A stretch of 64,000 nt of DNA from Zygnema cylindricum (Eukaryota > Streptophyta > Zygnematophyceae > Zygnematales > Zygnemataceae). The position numbers and the translations under genes were made by a program. Below, in pieces: positions 33,680 through 46,292 of the stretch; positions within the stretch are counted from its first letter, which is position 1; every line of letters begins with the position of its first letter. The stretch is from the NCBI GenBank assembly GCA_037447655.1, contig JBBHKE010002637.1:62001-126000 (forward strand), read 5' to 3'. The notes under the pieces were generated by a model. It searched no databases. It worked only from the letters and a program-made list of their open reading frames with translations, and was not told the origin of the DNA.

Positions 33680-36600
33680 GTTTATTTACAGCCCTTGATG
33701 GGTCAGCATCTTCATTACAAAGAAGGCGGTGAGGAGTCCATTGTAGTCAGCAAGGCTGCTCTCATAGCAGCTGTGCGGGGACTATGTCAACGCACGAGAA
33801 ATGCAGGTAAATGCTTTGCTTTAATTCACCCCTCAGTTCCTGGACTGTTAATACACTGGACCAATAGTCTTCTTGGGAACAGTATTCCGGGTCAAATCAT
33901 GTGCGGATAAAACAGTTTCCTATCATTGGCACTCATGAGTGTAAAGCCATTAAAAGTCCCCTCCTAAAATAGTTTGGTCCCTCAATAATTACAGTCATGG
34001 TCTTCTTTTGTATGAGTCTTAATGCATGCAATATGCATGCATTTATGGCCACATAGTTATGGGACTCATTTAATGCTGCCATCGGTATGACTAAGGAAGT
34101 CATATATGTGAGTCTGTTAGTGCATTCCACTGTTTCCTACAGTTTTGAGGACTGCTTTACCTCCAGGAAAATCATGTGCTCTTTTCTTTTAGCAAGATGA
34201 GATAGGTACTTGTTGAACTAGTGTGTTTTGCACCTTCACCATGCGGATGAACAGGCTTCCACAGAAGTCATGGTAGGTTACTTTGTTGTTATATGTTGTT
34301 ATTGTTTTAAAAGTAGATACTTAACTGCTCCAACTGCCCCTCTCCATGAAAGTTTGAAGATCTAACTGATCCGGCAGGGAACTCTTTATCTGCAGCTTTT
34401 GAATGAACGTGCGGCATATACAAAGAACCAAGAAGAAAGAATATCGAAGCTGGAGGCTTCTTATGCTGCTCTGCAGGTAATCTTGTGGGTTTCAGGTGCT
34501 CTGTCTACCATTTTTATTGTGGATTTGAGTTCAGTGTGTAAAAAAAAGTAGTGTAGCCAACATTATTGGCAACGGGTGTGTGAATACGATGAGAATTGCT
34601 TGATGGAGTCAGCTTACCTTCTTCCACAGTTCCTTCCTGCCTTCCCATTCACTCTCTCAAACCATGGCCGGGCACAGGTTGAGAAAGAAGAAGCTGTGGA
34701 AAAGGCAGAGCTCCTTTCATCACGTCTTGACTCCCTCCAAGTTGAGCTTCAAACGGTGGCCAAAGACAGGGACACACTACAGCGCCTCAATTTGCAGGTA
34801 TGCACTTGACCTCCGTCTTTCCCTCCCCCTGTCCCTTCCTAATTTCCCTCTCTATTTTAAAAGATTGGTTTACAAATTTGATGTGTCTGTTCAAGCTTGT
34901 TAAACCATCAAGCGATCCTGTTATGAGTTTGAGTCTTCTCTAGTTGGTTGATTGTATGTAAAGGATTGAGGACGTACGTGAAGATATCTGATTAACCATG
35001 AGAGTCAAAAGTATTTTACTTTTTTGAAAATATGGAAACTCTTCGAAATTGTTCTGACATTGTTAAAGCTGTGTAAGAGTATTCTGATAAAGAGAGCTGG
35101 GTAAAGGGTTGCAGTTGGAGATTGTGAATTCTGAGACGCAAAGTGAGAATGAAGCTTTGCGTCAGCATTTAGTGAATATAGGGAAGGTGGGAGAAGTAGC
35201 AGCGGAGGCCATGAAAGTTGCGAGTTTGAAAAGAGAAGAGGATTTGAACAAGAGGGAGAGGCAGAAGGAGTCTGAAGAAGAAGAAACGGGAAATGGAGAA
35301 GAAATGGGAATTGGAGATTCTGAGCTTGTGGTTGCAGCATTACAGCAACAGGCTCTTACTGAAATGTTACAGGTGGCATTGGTGTGTGAGACTATCCCAT
35401 TTTTGTTGTTTGGGGGGGGTCTTTTGAAATATAATTTATCATGGTGCCTAGATGTTAGGAGGAGAAATCTGGAGGGTGGAAACGTCCAAAATGTGGTCGT
35501 CTTGTATTTCCCAAACGTGTGGACATCAGTACTTCTTTCAAATTGCATCTTTTGTGATTAAAGTGAAAGTTACATTAACCACCGTTGTTTTGTTTTTTTT
35601 TGCCTCCAACGTGGCCAATATTGGTGACGAGTCCTCTCTCCATATATCTCTTTGTCTGCAGCTTGTCATCCAAGCTTTGGAAGAATCAGATTCAGTGGTT
35701 ACATACAAAGGTGGAAGGCATGTTTCAAATAGTTTAATGCCACTGGTAAAGAACAAATGGGTACCACAAAAAAAAAGGGCTATTAAGGTGGTAGACAATA
35801 AGGGAGGTGGAAGACGTCTCATTTTTTTTTCCCGTTATGATGACAGGAGAGTTTGGAAATACAGCGAATTAAGGGAGTGGGAATGGCTGACAAAGTAGAA
35901 GAGCAGTTAGCTGAAGCAATAAGTGATATGGAGGAGAGGGAGACACACCTTCATTGGTTACAAACGTCCTTGGCAGAGCTTTTGAGGCGTAAGGCACAGG
36001 TGAGAGAATCCGAAAGTTTGGAGAAAAACAAGAAAGTATATTTTTACAATTGCAAAATTTATTTTGCAAATTCTAAAACAAATTTCATTTCATTAACTCG
36101 CAAGGTTAGGCACAGGTGAGAATAGGCAAGTTCCCAAAAAAACTAAAAGAGTCCATCTTATCAAATTGAAAATGAAGTTCATTGTATTGATGATCAAATG
36201 AGTGTCTAATTTTTGTTACCATTGTTCTTTTTTATTGGAGGACAGACTGACCGGTTTGTAGAGGAAGAACTACGGAATGAGATGCAAGGACAGGTGGAAG
36301 CACTGGAAATGTCAGCCCATGCTGAACTAGAGGTATTTAAAGCCAAAATTATGTGAGTTGGTGAGGTATTTTCAAGGAATGCATGAAAATTGGGTCTGGT
36401 GTATTGGTTATTCTTGCAATTAATGCAGCTAAAAAAAATGTTTCATTGTTTACTAAGTTAACCTTGTCCATGTGTTGCCAAAACTTTGGGCGAGGACATA
36501 TAGCACGATTTTTCTGTTGTAATCACTTAGTTAGATTTAGCAAAATTTTGGAACCTAGCAAGAAATGTGGAAACTTGTTGCTGAAGGTACCTCCAACCAA

Positions 36601-38143
36601 TAAATAGAATAAGGTGATGGTTTTTAAATATTTTTTATGAGTGCGCTGACTAGAAATTTGGATGGTTTCTGTATCAAGGATATGGTAAGAAGTGTTGTGT
36701 CATATCCGTATCAAAGTAAAATAAGTTAAACAGGAGCATATGGTACGCTGGTCATCTCTCTTAAAGTAACAAATTGTTAAAACCCACTTCAATTTAAAAT
36801 GAATCATGTTGATTTAGGGCAAGGTGACATGGCTGCCTTCTGTCCAGGTCTTCATTTACTACTATTAACATAACCTTGTGGTTTTCAGCCAAAACAATAC
36901 ACGACTGAATTAGTGCCATTAACTTTTGTTTCTCAAACAGGCAAGTTTGGAAGCAGAGAGGAAACGATATGCGGAGAAGGCGGATCAGTTAGAAAGACAA
37001 TTGGAGGCTGTACGGTTGGAGAAGGAAGTAGCATCACGCCACGTTCGGCAATTGGAAGAAGCTTTGGAAAAATGGGAGTTGCAAACAGCAGAAGTAAGAC
37101 ACCAGTGATAGTTCACTCTATTTGAAGAGCTGGCTATATTGAAATGAATTTGGTGAAATTTGTTCAGTACGGAACATCAGAAGTAAGAACACCTGTTGTG
37201 AATAAAATGGCGACCAAATAGCTATGGAAATGAATTGAGTAAAGAAAATGAGTCAGTGGGTGGGTATGTGATATGGAAGAATTGTAGAAAAGTACTCCAA
37301 GTAGCAGTAAGAAATTGGTGATCGAAAGCCACACAAATGATGGTGAGAGGCATATTTTTCTTTGGCTGAAGTAATGTGAAAACCTTTGTCAATCCCAATT
37401 AAAGCACCCATAAAGAAGGGCAATATATGAGGAAAAGGAAGAGACTAATGATAGAATTTGCTCTCAAGCTCCATTGATTGGAATTGTAAGATGAAAGTAT
37501 TGCCTTGACTTACAAAATGCGGAGTGTTAACCAAAATAGTTGACCTATATGCGTTGAAAGAACTAGATAAACAATGATACTTATTTGTATACGCAGAAAA
37601 CGTTCCTTCTGGCCAAAGTTTCAAACCCGGGTTGGCAGTTTTTTCCTAATAATGTCACTAGTAGAACCCAAAGTGAATAGATTATAATTTGTGTGGGAGT
37701 TCGTACAAATTATTTTGATATTTGAGCTTGGGTTCCGCTGGATAAATTTCCAGTTTTACAAAAGTTCATTTTCAATTGACATCCACGCATTGACTTTTAT
37801 AGCCTGTGACATGTTTGCGAAGGTGGCTTCTACAAGTTCAAAATGTCTTTATAATGACTTAATATGTTTGTAGGCTAAAATCCCTTTTTTAACTTGGACC
37901 TTTGGTTTGTTGCTATCCTTTTTTTTTCTTTTTCGTATCGAGCCCTTGAATTGATTCAACTATTTAAAATTGATCAATCGTCGTCTTTTATGCAATTTGC
38001 AGACTCAAATGTCGGCTGAAAAGCTCCAAACAGCCATTATGCTGACCCCATCTTCACCTTTAAGCCCTTTCAGTGAAAACCTTTTTGGAGACTTGGGACT
38101 TTCCAGAATTTCTTCATCAAACACACTCAATGAGAACTTTAAG
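33680..38143 (+). CDS. Multi-exon long coiled-coil protein, partial, family unknown
   Basis: Exons with good splice sites are 33680-33806, 34396-34476, 34678-34797, 35115-35372, 35662-35745, 35847-35999, 36246-36332, 36941-37093 and 38003-38143. All except the first are phase 0 at both ends. The first ends in phase 1 while the second starts in phase 0, so a small exon is missing; an 8-base candidate is at 34265-34272. The first exon contains SKAALIAAVRGLCQRTRNA. The rest is Glu/Lys/Arg/Leu-rich heptad sequence (for example VEKEEAVEKAELLSSRLDSL and ADQLERQLEAVRLEKEVASR), ending in a Ser/Pro-rich segment TPSSPLSPFSENLFGDLGL. No catalytic domain is visible; a golgin- or tether-like structural protein is possible but not shown. 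Start and end of the gene were not found. The frame after 35745 is less certain because another donor exists in phase 1. Confidence 0.75.
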
Positions 38144-41100
38144 GTGAGATTATTGTAATTTTTCTCTACCACACTGTTTTGAACAAAGTTGAGTTAATAG
38201 TGGCTCTAGATGACATCAAAAAGTTATGTTGTCTGCAAAACAAGAAAACATTGAGTGCTCCCAAGGGAAAACTGACAAACCGTGTCAGTGTAGAGGAATC
38301 TGGAAGTTATTCAACTAACCAAAAAGCACACAGATTTTGGATTTTAGTGAAATTACAAAAGTAGTCTCAGTCTCTTTGACGTGTTTTGATAACTTGAACT
38401 ATTGATGAACAATAAGTGTTGAGGATTTGCAGGTAACTTTAAGTTATTCAAACCACGACACGGACATCTAAGTGTTGGAAAACCATAACAAAAAGGGCGC
38501 GAATGTTTTGTTCATGGTCAGTACATCATCTACTATCATTAGTGTGAGTTCGAATTTAGTGCACGTAAGAAAAGTAGTGTGGCACACGTTAATCATGGTG
38601 AAACTTTGAAGGATGAGAATCACCTAATATGGTGTGTGCTCCACAATGATTCTGGACCACTATGTGTGATAAAGTCAGAACATGTAGATATTGAACTTAG
38701 TAGTGTTGTATAATTGAGCAAATTTGTGCCTTATTAATCACAGTATCAGTACATCAAAATCTGGAAATAATTTATAATGTATCTTGTAATAACTGGCAGT
38801 TACTGACCGGCGATTATATGGTATGCACGGGTAATAAATAGTGAAATGAAAAGTACATAACTGAATTTTGACCACACTGCTTTTGACAGGTGGTACCCTA
38901 ATCTACATAAGCTCATGTGAAAAAAAAAATTGCCGCTTCAAACTTAACATAAAATGTGTACAATAGACAGTACAATCAATTACTGTATTGTACTTGAATG
39001 TCACAAACCCACGGCCTTTGTTGCCAAATGGTCCAGTCTATACGATATCCATGAAAGGATAATAGTAACACCACCAATCAATTGTTGGTCCTATTGTTTT
39101 TCGGACATATTGCATCTGTCGAACGGCTGATATATAACATTGATTTTTGAGACAGTTGTTGGACATTAAGGAGACCACACATGCGAGGGAAAGGGAAGCT
39201 AGGAGGTTATTAAGGATGAAGATCTGTCCATTTTTATCAGTTTTACGCATAAGGGTTGTTAGGATTTTTCTGGTAACTTCAAGGAACTTTGTCAGAAAAC
39301 TCTGCATCTTAATTGAAAGGATGTTTTCCCCTCTCACCTGATTAGTCCTAATTGTGTTTCCTTAAGTGTAACCATGCGATGTGAGAAGTGTTACATATCT
39401 AGGAAATGAACTGGATAAAATTTTCTAATCCTGTCCTGCTGACTCTGTCACCGGGATTTTACAGGCACATAAGCATGCATTTTTCGAGGGGTAAATCAAT
39501 TAGATCTCACCACAAAGTAGTGTTGAAGGTATGCATTTGTTTTGGTTTAAAAAGGTAATGAAAAGAGAAATTGAGTGGGAACATTTTGGAGGGGTGTCTG
39601 CCATTCGAGTGTTGGAATCAACTGTCCTGGAAATTGGTATCGAACTCTGTAAAAATGGGATTTTAGCTCCTTACTTTTTTTCCTTACTTTTTTTGAGCTC
39701 CTTACTGCTAAAATTTATGGATCCACGTGAATTGCGGGTTTCAGAAATTGATTCTTTTCTTTCTTTTTATGTTCCGTTCTCCTATTAAGGGATTTTTCAC
39801 AGCTCTTTAGGCCTTCAGTTCTTAAATTTTGATCAGTCATAATATGGAGTTAAATTGCAGGTATAGAGGAAGAGAGGCCCGAATGGCTTCAAAACTCTTT
39901 ATTTTGTTTCCTGCGACTTTCGGGAAACGTTTTTGTAGATAAGGTAATCATATCTTCCTACAAGTACTTCACTAAAATATGTATATCTTCCTACAAGTAC
40001 ACCGGAAATCTTTTGTCATTTTGAACTTGAAACCTGAAACTTACAAAATTGGCAAAGAATTGTGGTCATGTGCTACAATTGTGCTCTGCCTTGGACAATG
40101 TTTTTGTTTGTAGTTTTTTTTATCTTTGGGAAAATTAATAGACTGGTAATTGAGGTTTTTCTTTTTAGTTGAGGTTGTTCTTTGTCCTTGCCATTTTTGG
40201 TTTCCTTGCGATGGTTTTCTGATGGGATTTTACTTTTTCTTGAATCTTGTGACAGGTGACGGATGGATGGGAAAGCTGTAAAACTACACAGGAGGAATTA
40301 AAAATTAGAACTTAAAAATTAGAAGATGTCAAGCGAATGGATACGAATATATATACAGCTCCTGTTTCATAATTATGAGCCTAATTTTTCAATTGGACAC
40401 TACAGTAAAATTAATTATTGCATAATGTTAAACACATTGTTTCAGGTGTTTTACATTGTCCTCTTTTGACCTCGGTCGTTCAAACTTGTTCGAAATTCAT
40501 ATTTCTCATATACCTTATCACCATCGCTAGCAAATAGTTATCATTAACTAGTGTTTCAGTTGTTTTTTAGTTGGTAGTTGCTTTTGACGTGCTGATTAGT
40601 CTCCCTTTGACTGCTGTCACCTATTTTTTTGGAATGAGTTTGCCCTATATCTTTTCAGATTCTTGTTGATGTTTTTTTTTTGTTTTGTTTGCTCCACCTT
40701 CGTGATCTCTTATCCATTTGTCGCCATAACTGGTCTAACTAGCATTTCAAAAGAAAGACTGGTTTTGTACACAAAAGATGTTAATTATCAAATTTCTGGC
40801 AAAAAAGTCAGCGACACATAGGGCAAATGAAAACTACCAGTTGATGATGGATGATGTCAACAAAAAAATATAGGAGATGGCGTCTGGGTTGCTGATACAA
40901 CATCACAGAAACTGTTTCAGTTAGTACAATCAAAGATACATAGTTGCGCTCATTGAACCACTGAGAAACATTAAGTACTTCAACAAAAAGTTAATATGGA
41001 GCTTCAAAGTGCTGATTTTGCACTTGTCGTTGCTGTACTCAGCTGCATTGTGATCAGTGGTTGACGAAATTTTCTTCTGCCATTCTGACTCTTTGATCTG

Positions 41101-41972
41101 TCACAGCTCGCGGCCAGTTGGTCTCCCCAACCACTAATGAAACTCATTAAACGAATTCCAATTCTGTTTCAGTGCATTATGGGGTAAGTGGAGTTTGAAT
41201 GTATTCCCTAGTATGAGTAGAACAACTGTGCTGATGCCATAAAGTTTTCCAGATGGCGACCTTTTTCTTTCTCTCGATTACTGTACGATTGTTTGCTCTG
41301 GAGGCACACGCCACCAACAGGTGGAAATGTATTTTTCATAAAAACGCTAATTAGACTTGCACATGTTGATCAAATAACATGAACACATCCGTTTTATCTA
41401 GTTCTAACAAAAAGTGAATGAAATCGGCTGTGGTAATCATAGGAACATAAATCGATAAATAAATCCATTACTTTTTTGTGGAACATCATAGCCAATAGGG
41501 CACTAATAAAATGCTTGAAGTTGTTATGCTTGACGTTCTCCTCTCTTACGTTTAATGGTCGTCAACAATTTTACATTTCATTCTTGCTTTATACCTAGAT
41601 GGTTTTACCATCGTGTTTTTGGTATACGATTTCTTCTTTTTCATAAAATGCAGACTTATCTTTCAACTCCATTTCACTGATGTAGTCAACATGAAAAATA
41701 ACTTATAATTTCGATATACGAACACCTTGTCACAGCATATCGGTATATGCCTAGGTAGAAGGAACAACGGGTTGGGCCGATGTAATGACTGGTAGTTCTG
41801 TACTGCTGTACTTTTGAAATTTTGTACATATCGGTTATCTTGGAACACCCCGAGCCCCGAGGCGACAAGTTCAATGCGGAATTGCGGATGTATTCCTTCG
41901 TTTCTCCTACGCTACACCGTGTATCGGTGTAGCGCTATTGGCGGTAAGGCGGAAAAGAGCACTAATATAGAC
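38144..41972. other. Stretch without a recognised gene
   Basis: AT-rich DNA after the last recognised coiled-coil exon. Further 3' exons or the 3' UTR of that gene may lie here. A minus-strand frame at 39038-39337 looks weakly retroelement-like but could not be supported. No repeats shared with other parts of the window were noticed except short A/T runs. Confidence 0.4.
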
Positions 41973-42986
41973 CAGAGGTCGCAAAAGTCAAAAAATTTCA
42001 TACCCGAAACCGACCGTTTTTTATTTTTCAAAATCTGAGTAACCGACGCCCGACCGAGTTTTGTCACGCTCCAAAATTGTTAACCGTTAACCGACCGTCG
42101 TTTACGAAAAAAAAAATTAACCGAATCTTGATTTTTCGCGATAACCGTGCCCGCCCGTAACCGAAAAAGTACAAAATTAATCAATGTACGACGGAATAAG
42201 CCAATAATTACGATTTGTCGCGTTCCCTAAGATTGGCGAAATGAATAGTGCTACTACCGTGTCAGATTTGCGACGCTTTGTCGCGTTCCCTAAGATTTGC
42301 GAAATGAATAGTGTACTACACCGCCAATCGTTATTAGCGTGTAAGTTTTTTTAGCGTATACGAATAATTAGCGTGGTTTACGCTAATTGGGAATTTGAAA
42401 ATTTTCGAAGAAATCATCTATTCTAATTAGGAATTAGGGTTTTTTTTAATAGTGTGTATAATTCTATTTGAGAATAATAAAAAAAAAAGCGGGACGGAAT
42501 TAGCGTACACAACGCTAATAACGATTGACGGTGTACTGTGTCAGATTTGCGACGCTTTGTCGCGTTGCCTAAGATTTGCGACGCTTTGTCGCGTTGCCTA
42601 AGATTTGCGACGCTTTGTCGCGTTGCCTAAGATTTTCGAAATGAATAGTGTACTACCGTGTCAGATTTGCGACGCTTTGTCGCGTTCCCTTTGATTTGCG
42701 AAATAAATACCGTGTCAGATTTGCGACGCTAATCATGATGTCACGTACTTCCACGATGCCAAAGAGTACAAAGTACAAGAATGTTGGATTATAGGGACAG
42801 TACAAAATTTTCTTTTTTTTTGGTTTTTTGGTTGACCGACCGTAACCGACCGTTTTTTTTTCCTGGTGAATCAACCGACCGTAACCGCCCGACCCCCAAA
42901 ATTTGGCAGCCGAATCCGTTCCGGATCCGGCGCGGGCGGTCGGTTAACGGTCGGTCACGGTTTCGGTTTACCGTTTGCGACCTCTG
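41973..42986. mobile_element. Non-autonomous hAT-type element, 1014 bp
   Basis: A 13-bp perfect terminal inverted repeat, CAGAGGTCGCAAA at 41973 and TTTGCGACCTCTG ending at 42986, is flanked by 8-bp direct repeats ATATAGAC / ATATAGAT (7 of 8 identical). An 8-bp target duplication and a CAG-starting TIR are hAT hallmarks. Subterminal ACCGACCG-type motifs are inverted at the two ends. The interior has repeated units of TGTCAGATTTGCGACGCTTTGTCGCGTT and no transposase frame, plus a nested MITE at 42319-42533. Confidence 0.85.
42319..42533. mobile_element. Nested TA-MITE, 215 bp, with a readable empty site
   Basis: The ends CACCGCCAATCGTTATTAGC and GCTAATAACGATTGACGGTG are inverted repeats flanked by TA. 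Removing the element and one TA gives GAATAGTGTACTACTGTGTC, which matches the uninterrupted repeat unit at about 42643-42663 (GAATAGTGTACTACCGTGTC) except for one base. The TA duplication is thus shown directly from the sequence. Confidence 0.9.
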
Positions 42987-43050
42987 ATATAGATACACGT
43001 CTTATTTCTCTGTAATCACAACTACGGCTGCCTGCTCTAGCAGGTCCGTC

Positions 43051-45538
43051 ATGGCAGCTTGCCACCTTTCTAAGCTGCCATTTCAATCCACTTCTTCTCA
43101 GAATTCTTCAAATTCCGTGAGCTGCTTTGCGACTAATTCTAGAAGCCCTCGAGTGCAGTTAAAACAGCTCAAATCGATTCAATGGAGATGCAATGGATTC
43201 AAGCTAAAATTTCCATTTTTATCTGCTTCACTTAGTAATAGGCATGGTAGGCTTGGAATTCAGGAGCAGATTAGACCAGTATTTTTTTGCATCTGAACAA
43301 CAAACGGTTACGGTAGAAACCAACAAATTGGATTCAGAAAGTTATGGTAGGGAAGCTTGGAAGGCGCTTTCCAGTGTAAGGAATGCATCTCCCTTAGTTC
43401 AATGTATTACAAACTACGTGGCCATGGACGTATCAGCAAACGTTTTACTGGCTGTTGGTGCCTCTCCTGCTATGGTACATGGTATAGAAGAGGTACAAAG
43501 AGCAGGTTTTTTAATGTACGTAGACAAAGTGCCTGTTATGCATATGTTCACTTATTTTTGCATTAAGAATGTTTCATCTCCTGAGGTCTCCTCTGAATGC
43601 GTGGATTCTTGCTTTAGCAGGTTGAAGCTGGGCGACAAGATGTCTGTGCACTTTTTAGACATTCTACTGTTTCGAAGATTACGTAGTTATCGATTAACAG
43701 AAAAGGAGCTGCAGTGTGTATGTTTAATTTCGTGTGTTGAAATTCTTTGTAATTTGTATGTTCGAATCTCTTCATAACTCTTTTTGGACAAATGAAATTC
43801 TACATTGTTTTGATTAGAAAATATGAGTATACAGGTTGAGGAGTTTGCGAGCATTGCGTCAGTGGTGTCTATCAACATTGGAACTTTGACTGGAGACTGG
43901 GTACAGTCAATGCGTAAAGCAGCTTCACAAGCCAAAGCTTTTGGAAAGCCATGGGTGCTCGATCCTGTCGCTGCTGGGGCCACACAGTTTCGCACAAAGG
44001 TGCCATACGAGACCCTTAATGAGTGAAATAGCTATTAGTCATGATGAGGAAGAGTGTCTCGTGTTTTCTTTCGCTTTTTGTTTTCAAATTTTGTTTTTGG
44101 ATGCCAGTGTGGGCCAGGTTCATCGATGTAGTTTCGCTCATTAACAACCAGTGTTTGACAACTATTAGCCTTTAATTCTGTTTATGAACATCAAAGGAAG
44201 GTTTTGCTTCCTTCTTTTAGAAAACAATTTTTCTCAGCGATTTCAAGCGATGGTTTTTCAAAATGCTCCTGGTGCTTTCTGAATATTGACTCTGAATCAA
44301 TTTCTACGTTTAACCAAGGACCTCACTTCTGTTTACAGCCTCTTGGCAGACATGCTTGGAATTGGTGGACTTGCAACCCACAGTTATTCGCGGAAATGCG
44401 TCAGAGATTTTGGCTTTGAATGGAGCCACTCTAAGTGTTGTCAAGGCAAGCGAGCTCGACTGAGGAAGTGATCATGATTTTGGTGTTTGTACTGATTGTG
44501 AATACTTAGACAGTGTTATTGACCCTTCTCCTGCTCTTGTTAAGTTTGAAAGCAAGTTAAGTTTCATTGGCAACCAAACGCACATCTTTACTGTGCATTG
44601 GTTTTTGTTATTTTGATATTTTTTTTGTTACTTTGATTTTAATGGAACATCTGAAAACGGTTGATAGGGTCGCCTAGATTTGTATGGCAACATTTGAAGC
44701 GTTTTCACTTTAAGGATGTACTTTTAATACCTGTGATTGTCCACTCTATATGAACTGGAAAAACTTCTGGCTGCTGCAGGTTTAGCTGATCAGATCTTCC
44801 AATTTCTCTAACAGTTCTCCAGAAATCTGTTAAGTTCTCTCTTATCTGTTGCCATTGTGATGCTTGAACTAATGGCAAGCCATATATCAGGTGGCCAAGC
44901 TGTTTTGAAACCCATTGCGTGTCTCTTTAACCAAGTGTTGCCTGGCTTGATTGGTAGAGGTCTCGGTTTAGTCTCTGTTGCTTGGCATTCGCTGACAAAG
45001 CACATGTCTGCACGTTGCAGGGCGTTGACTCTACGCATGATTCGACTGATGCCCTGGTGGCCGCCAAGGAGCTTGCAAAATCTGCAGGCTGCATTGTTGC
45101 GGTATCTGGAGCCACTGACATTGTGACAGATGGCGAACGCGTACTTGCAGTATCTAATGGCGTGGCCCTACTTCAGAAAATCACAGCCACTGGATGTAGT
45201 GTGACGGCTTTCATCGCCGCCGTGCTTGCGGTGCTTCCTCAGCAACCTTTGGAAGCCACAGCATATGCTCTTTGCCTTTTCGGGTGAGTGCAGAATTCGC
45301 ACTGGCAGGTGGACAGAATGGGAAACTTTTTTTGCATGTTAAGCAGGCAATTTCATATTGGAGTGTGGATGCATTTCTTTAAACTTTTATTTCTGTTGTT
45401 TGCAGGGTGGCTGCGGAAATTGCCTACTCCAATGGTGGATCGGATGGCCCTGGGAGTCTGAGGGTGAAGCTTATAGATGCTTTACATGGCCTCACAGAAG
45501 AACAAGTCATTTCACTGGCAAAAATTAGTGATTTGTGA
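43051..45538 (+). CDS. THIM: Hydroxyethylthiazole kinase (thiamine salvage)
   Basis: Phosphorylates 4-methyl-5-(2-hydroxyethyl)thiazole so it can be coupled to HMP-PP in thiamine synthesis. Exons: first exon to 43492, then 43835-43999, 44350-44445, 45021-45283 and 45406-45538 (TGA). Phases agree throughout. ThiM landmarks in order: VQCITNYVAMDVSANVLLAV, SPAMVHGIEE, VLDPVAAGATQFR, VIRGNASEI, GVDSTHDS and ITATGCSVTAFIAAVLAVLP, the last carrying the Gly-Cys near the active site. Exon 3 ends AAG|GCAAGC, a GC donor, because reading on hits a stop and AAG joins GGCGTTGAC to give KGVDS. A plus-strand frame from 43051 starts a Ser/Arg/Lys-rich leader resembling a chloroplast transit peptide, but it leaves frame at a run of seven T (43282-43288). 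The first in-frame ATG of the kinase frame is 43244 (301 residues). Which start is used is unresolved. Confidence 0.92.
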
Positions 45539-46292
45539 TAATAATGGTAGAGACATATAATACACTTATGCTGGTATTATTTTGATGCACATTGGCCGAG
45601 GAAAATAACACGTGTATAAAGAAAATAGAAAAAAAAGCCTCTTTTGCTTCTGTCATTTATTGCTACCAACAATCTGGTCTCTAAGTGCACAAAAAGTTTA
45701 TTGAGTTTCAATGATTCAAGGTCAAATTCTAATTTTATAGAGAAGATTAAAGGCATCAATCACTCTAATTGTACCCCTATGGAGAAGTTAACACACCAAC
45801 AAGGTCATAGGGACATACATTTAAGTGCAGACATGCTAGTTTGAATTTTGCAAATGTTTCTGAAAGCTAGAAAGTATTTAAACGGTTATGGTAAGAGTCG
45901 ACCATTCAAATAATAGCTTAAAAGATTGCAGGTATACAGAGTATCCTCTAAATACAACAGTGGGTTCACGCCTTCACGATGTACCGATAGGATCATTATA
46001 GAAGTCATTGTGGATGTATGGTAAACTGATAATTACAATTCTGTATGGCGGATGGACCCTGTACGGCGGATGGTAACGGGCTAACGGCGATGATTTCTTG
46101 ATTCTCTACGTTTCTTCTTCAACTGGAAGGATTGGTCGCGGCCGTATGTGAATGAGCCTACTCAGCCTAGGGTATTATTGCTTGTCACCTGGTTGGGCGA
46201 ATTGACTTTGTGACAAGTCTTACCTTCTGCTGGTTAAACAGTTTAACTGACTGTATCCATATGAAGTTTCTCGTTGCTTTGCAGCAGCAGCC

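Noticed and set aside
39038-39337. Minus-strand frame possibly resembling a retroelement integrase linker (ISAVRQMQYVRKTIGPTID, then MDIV)
   Set aside because: Only a faint resemblance, no zinc-finger or DDE motif found, and the frame is interrupted just after; not enough to call.
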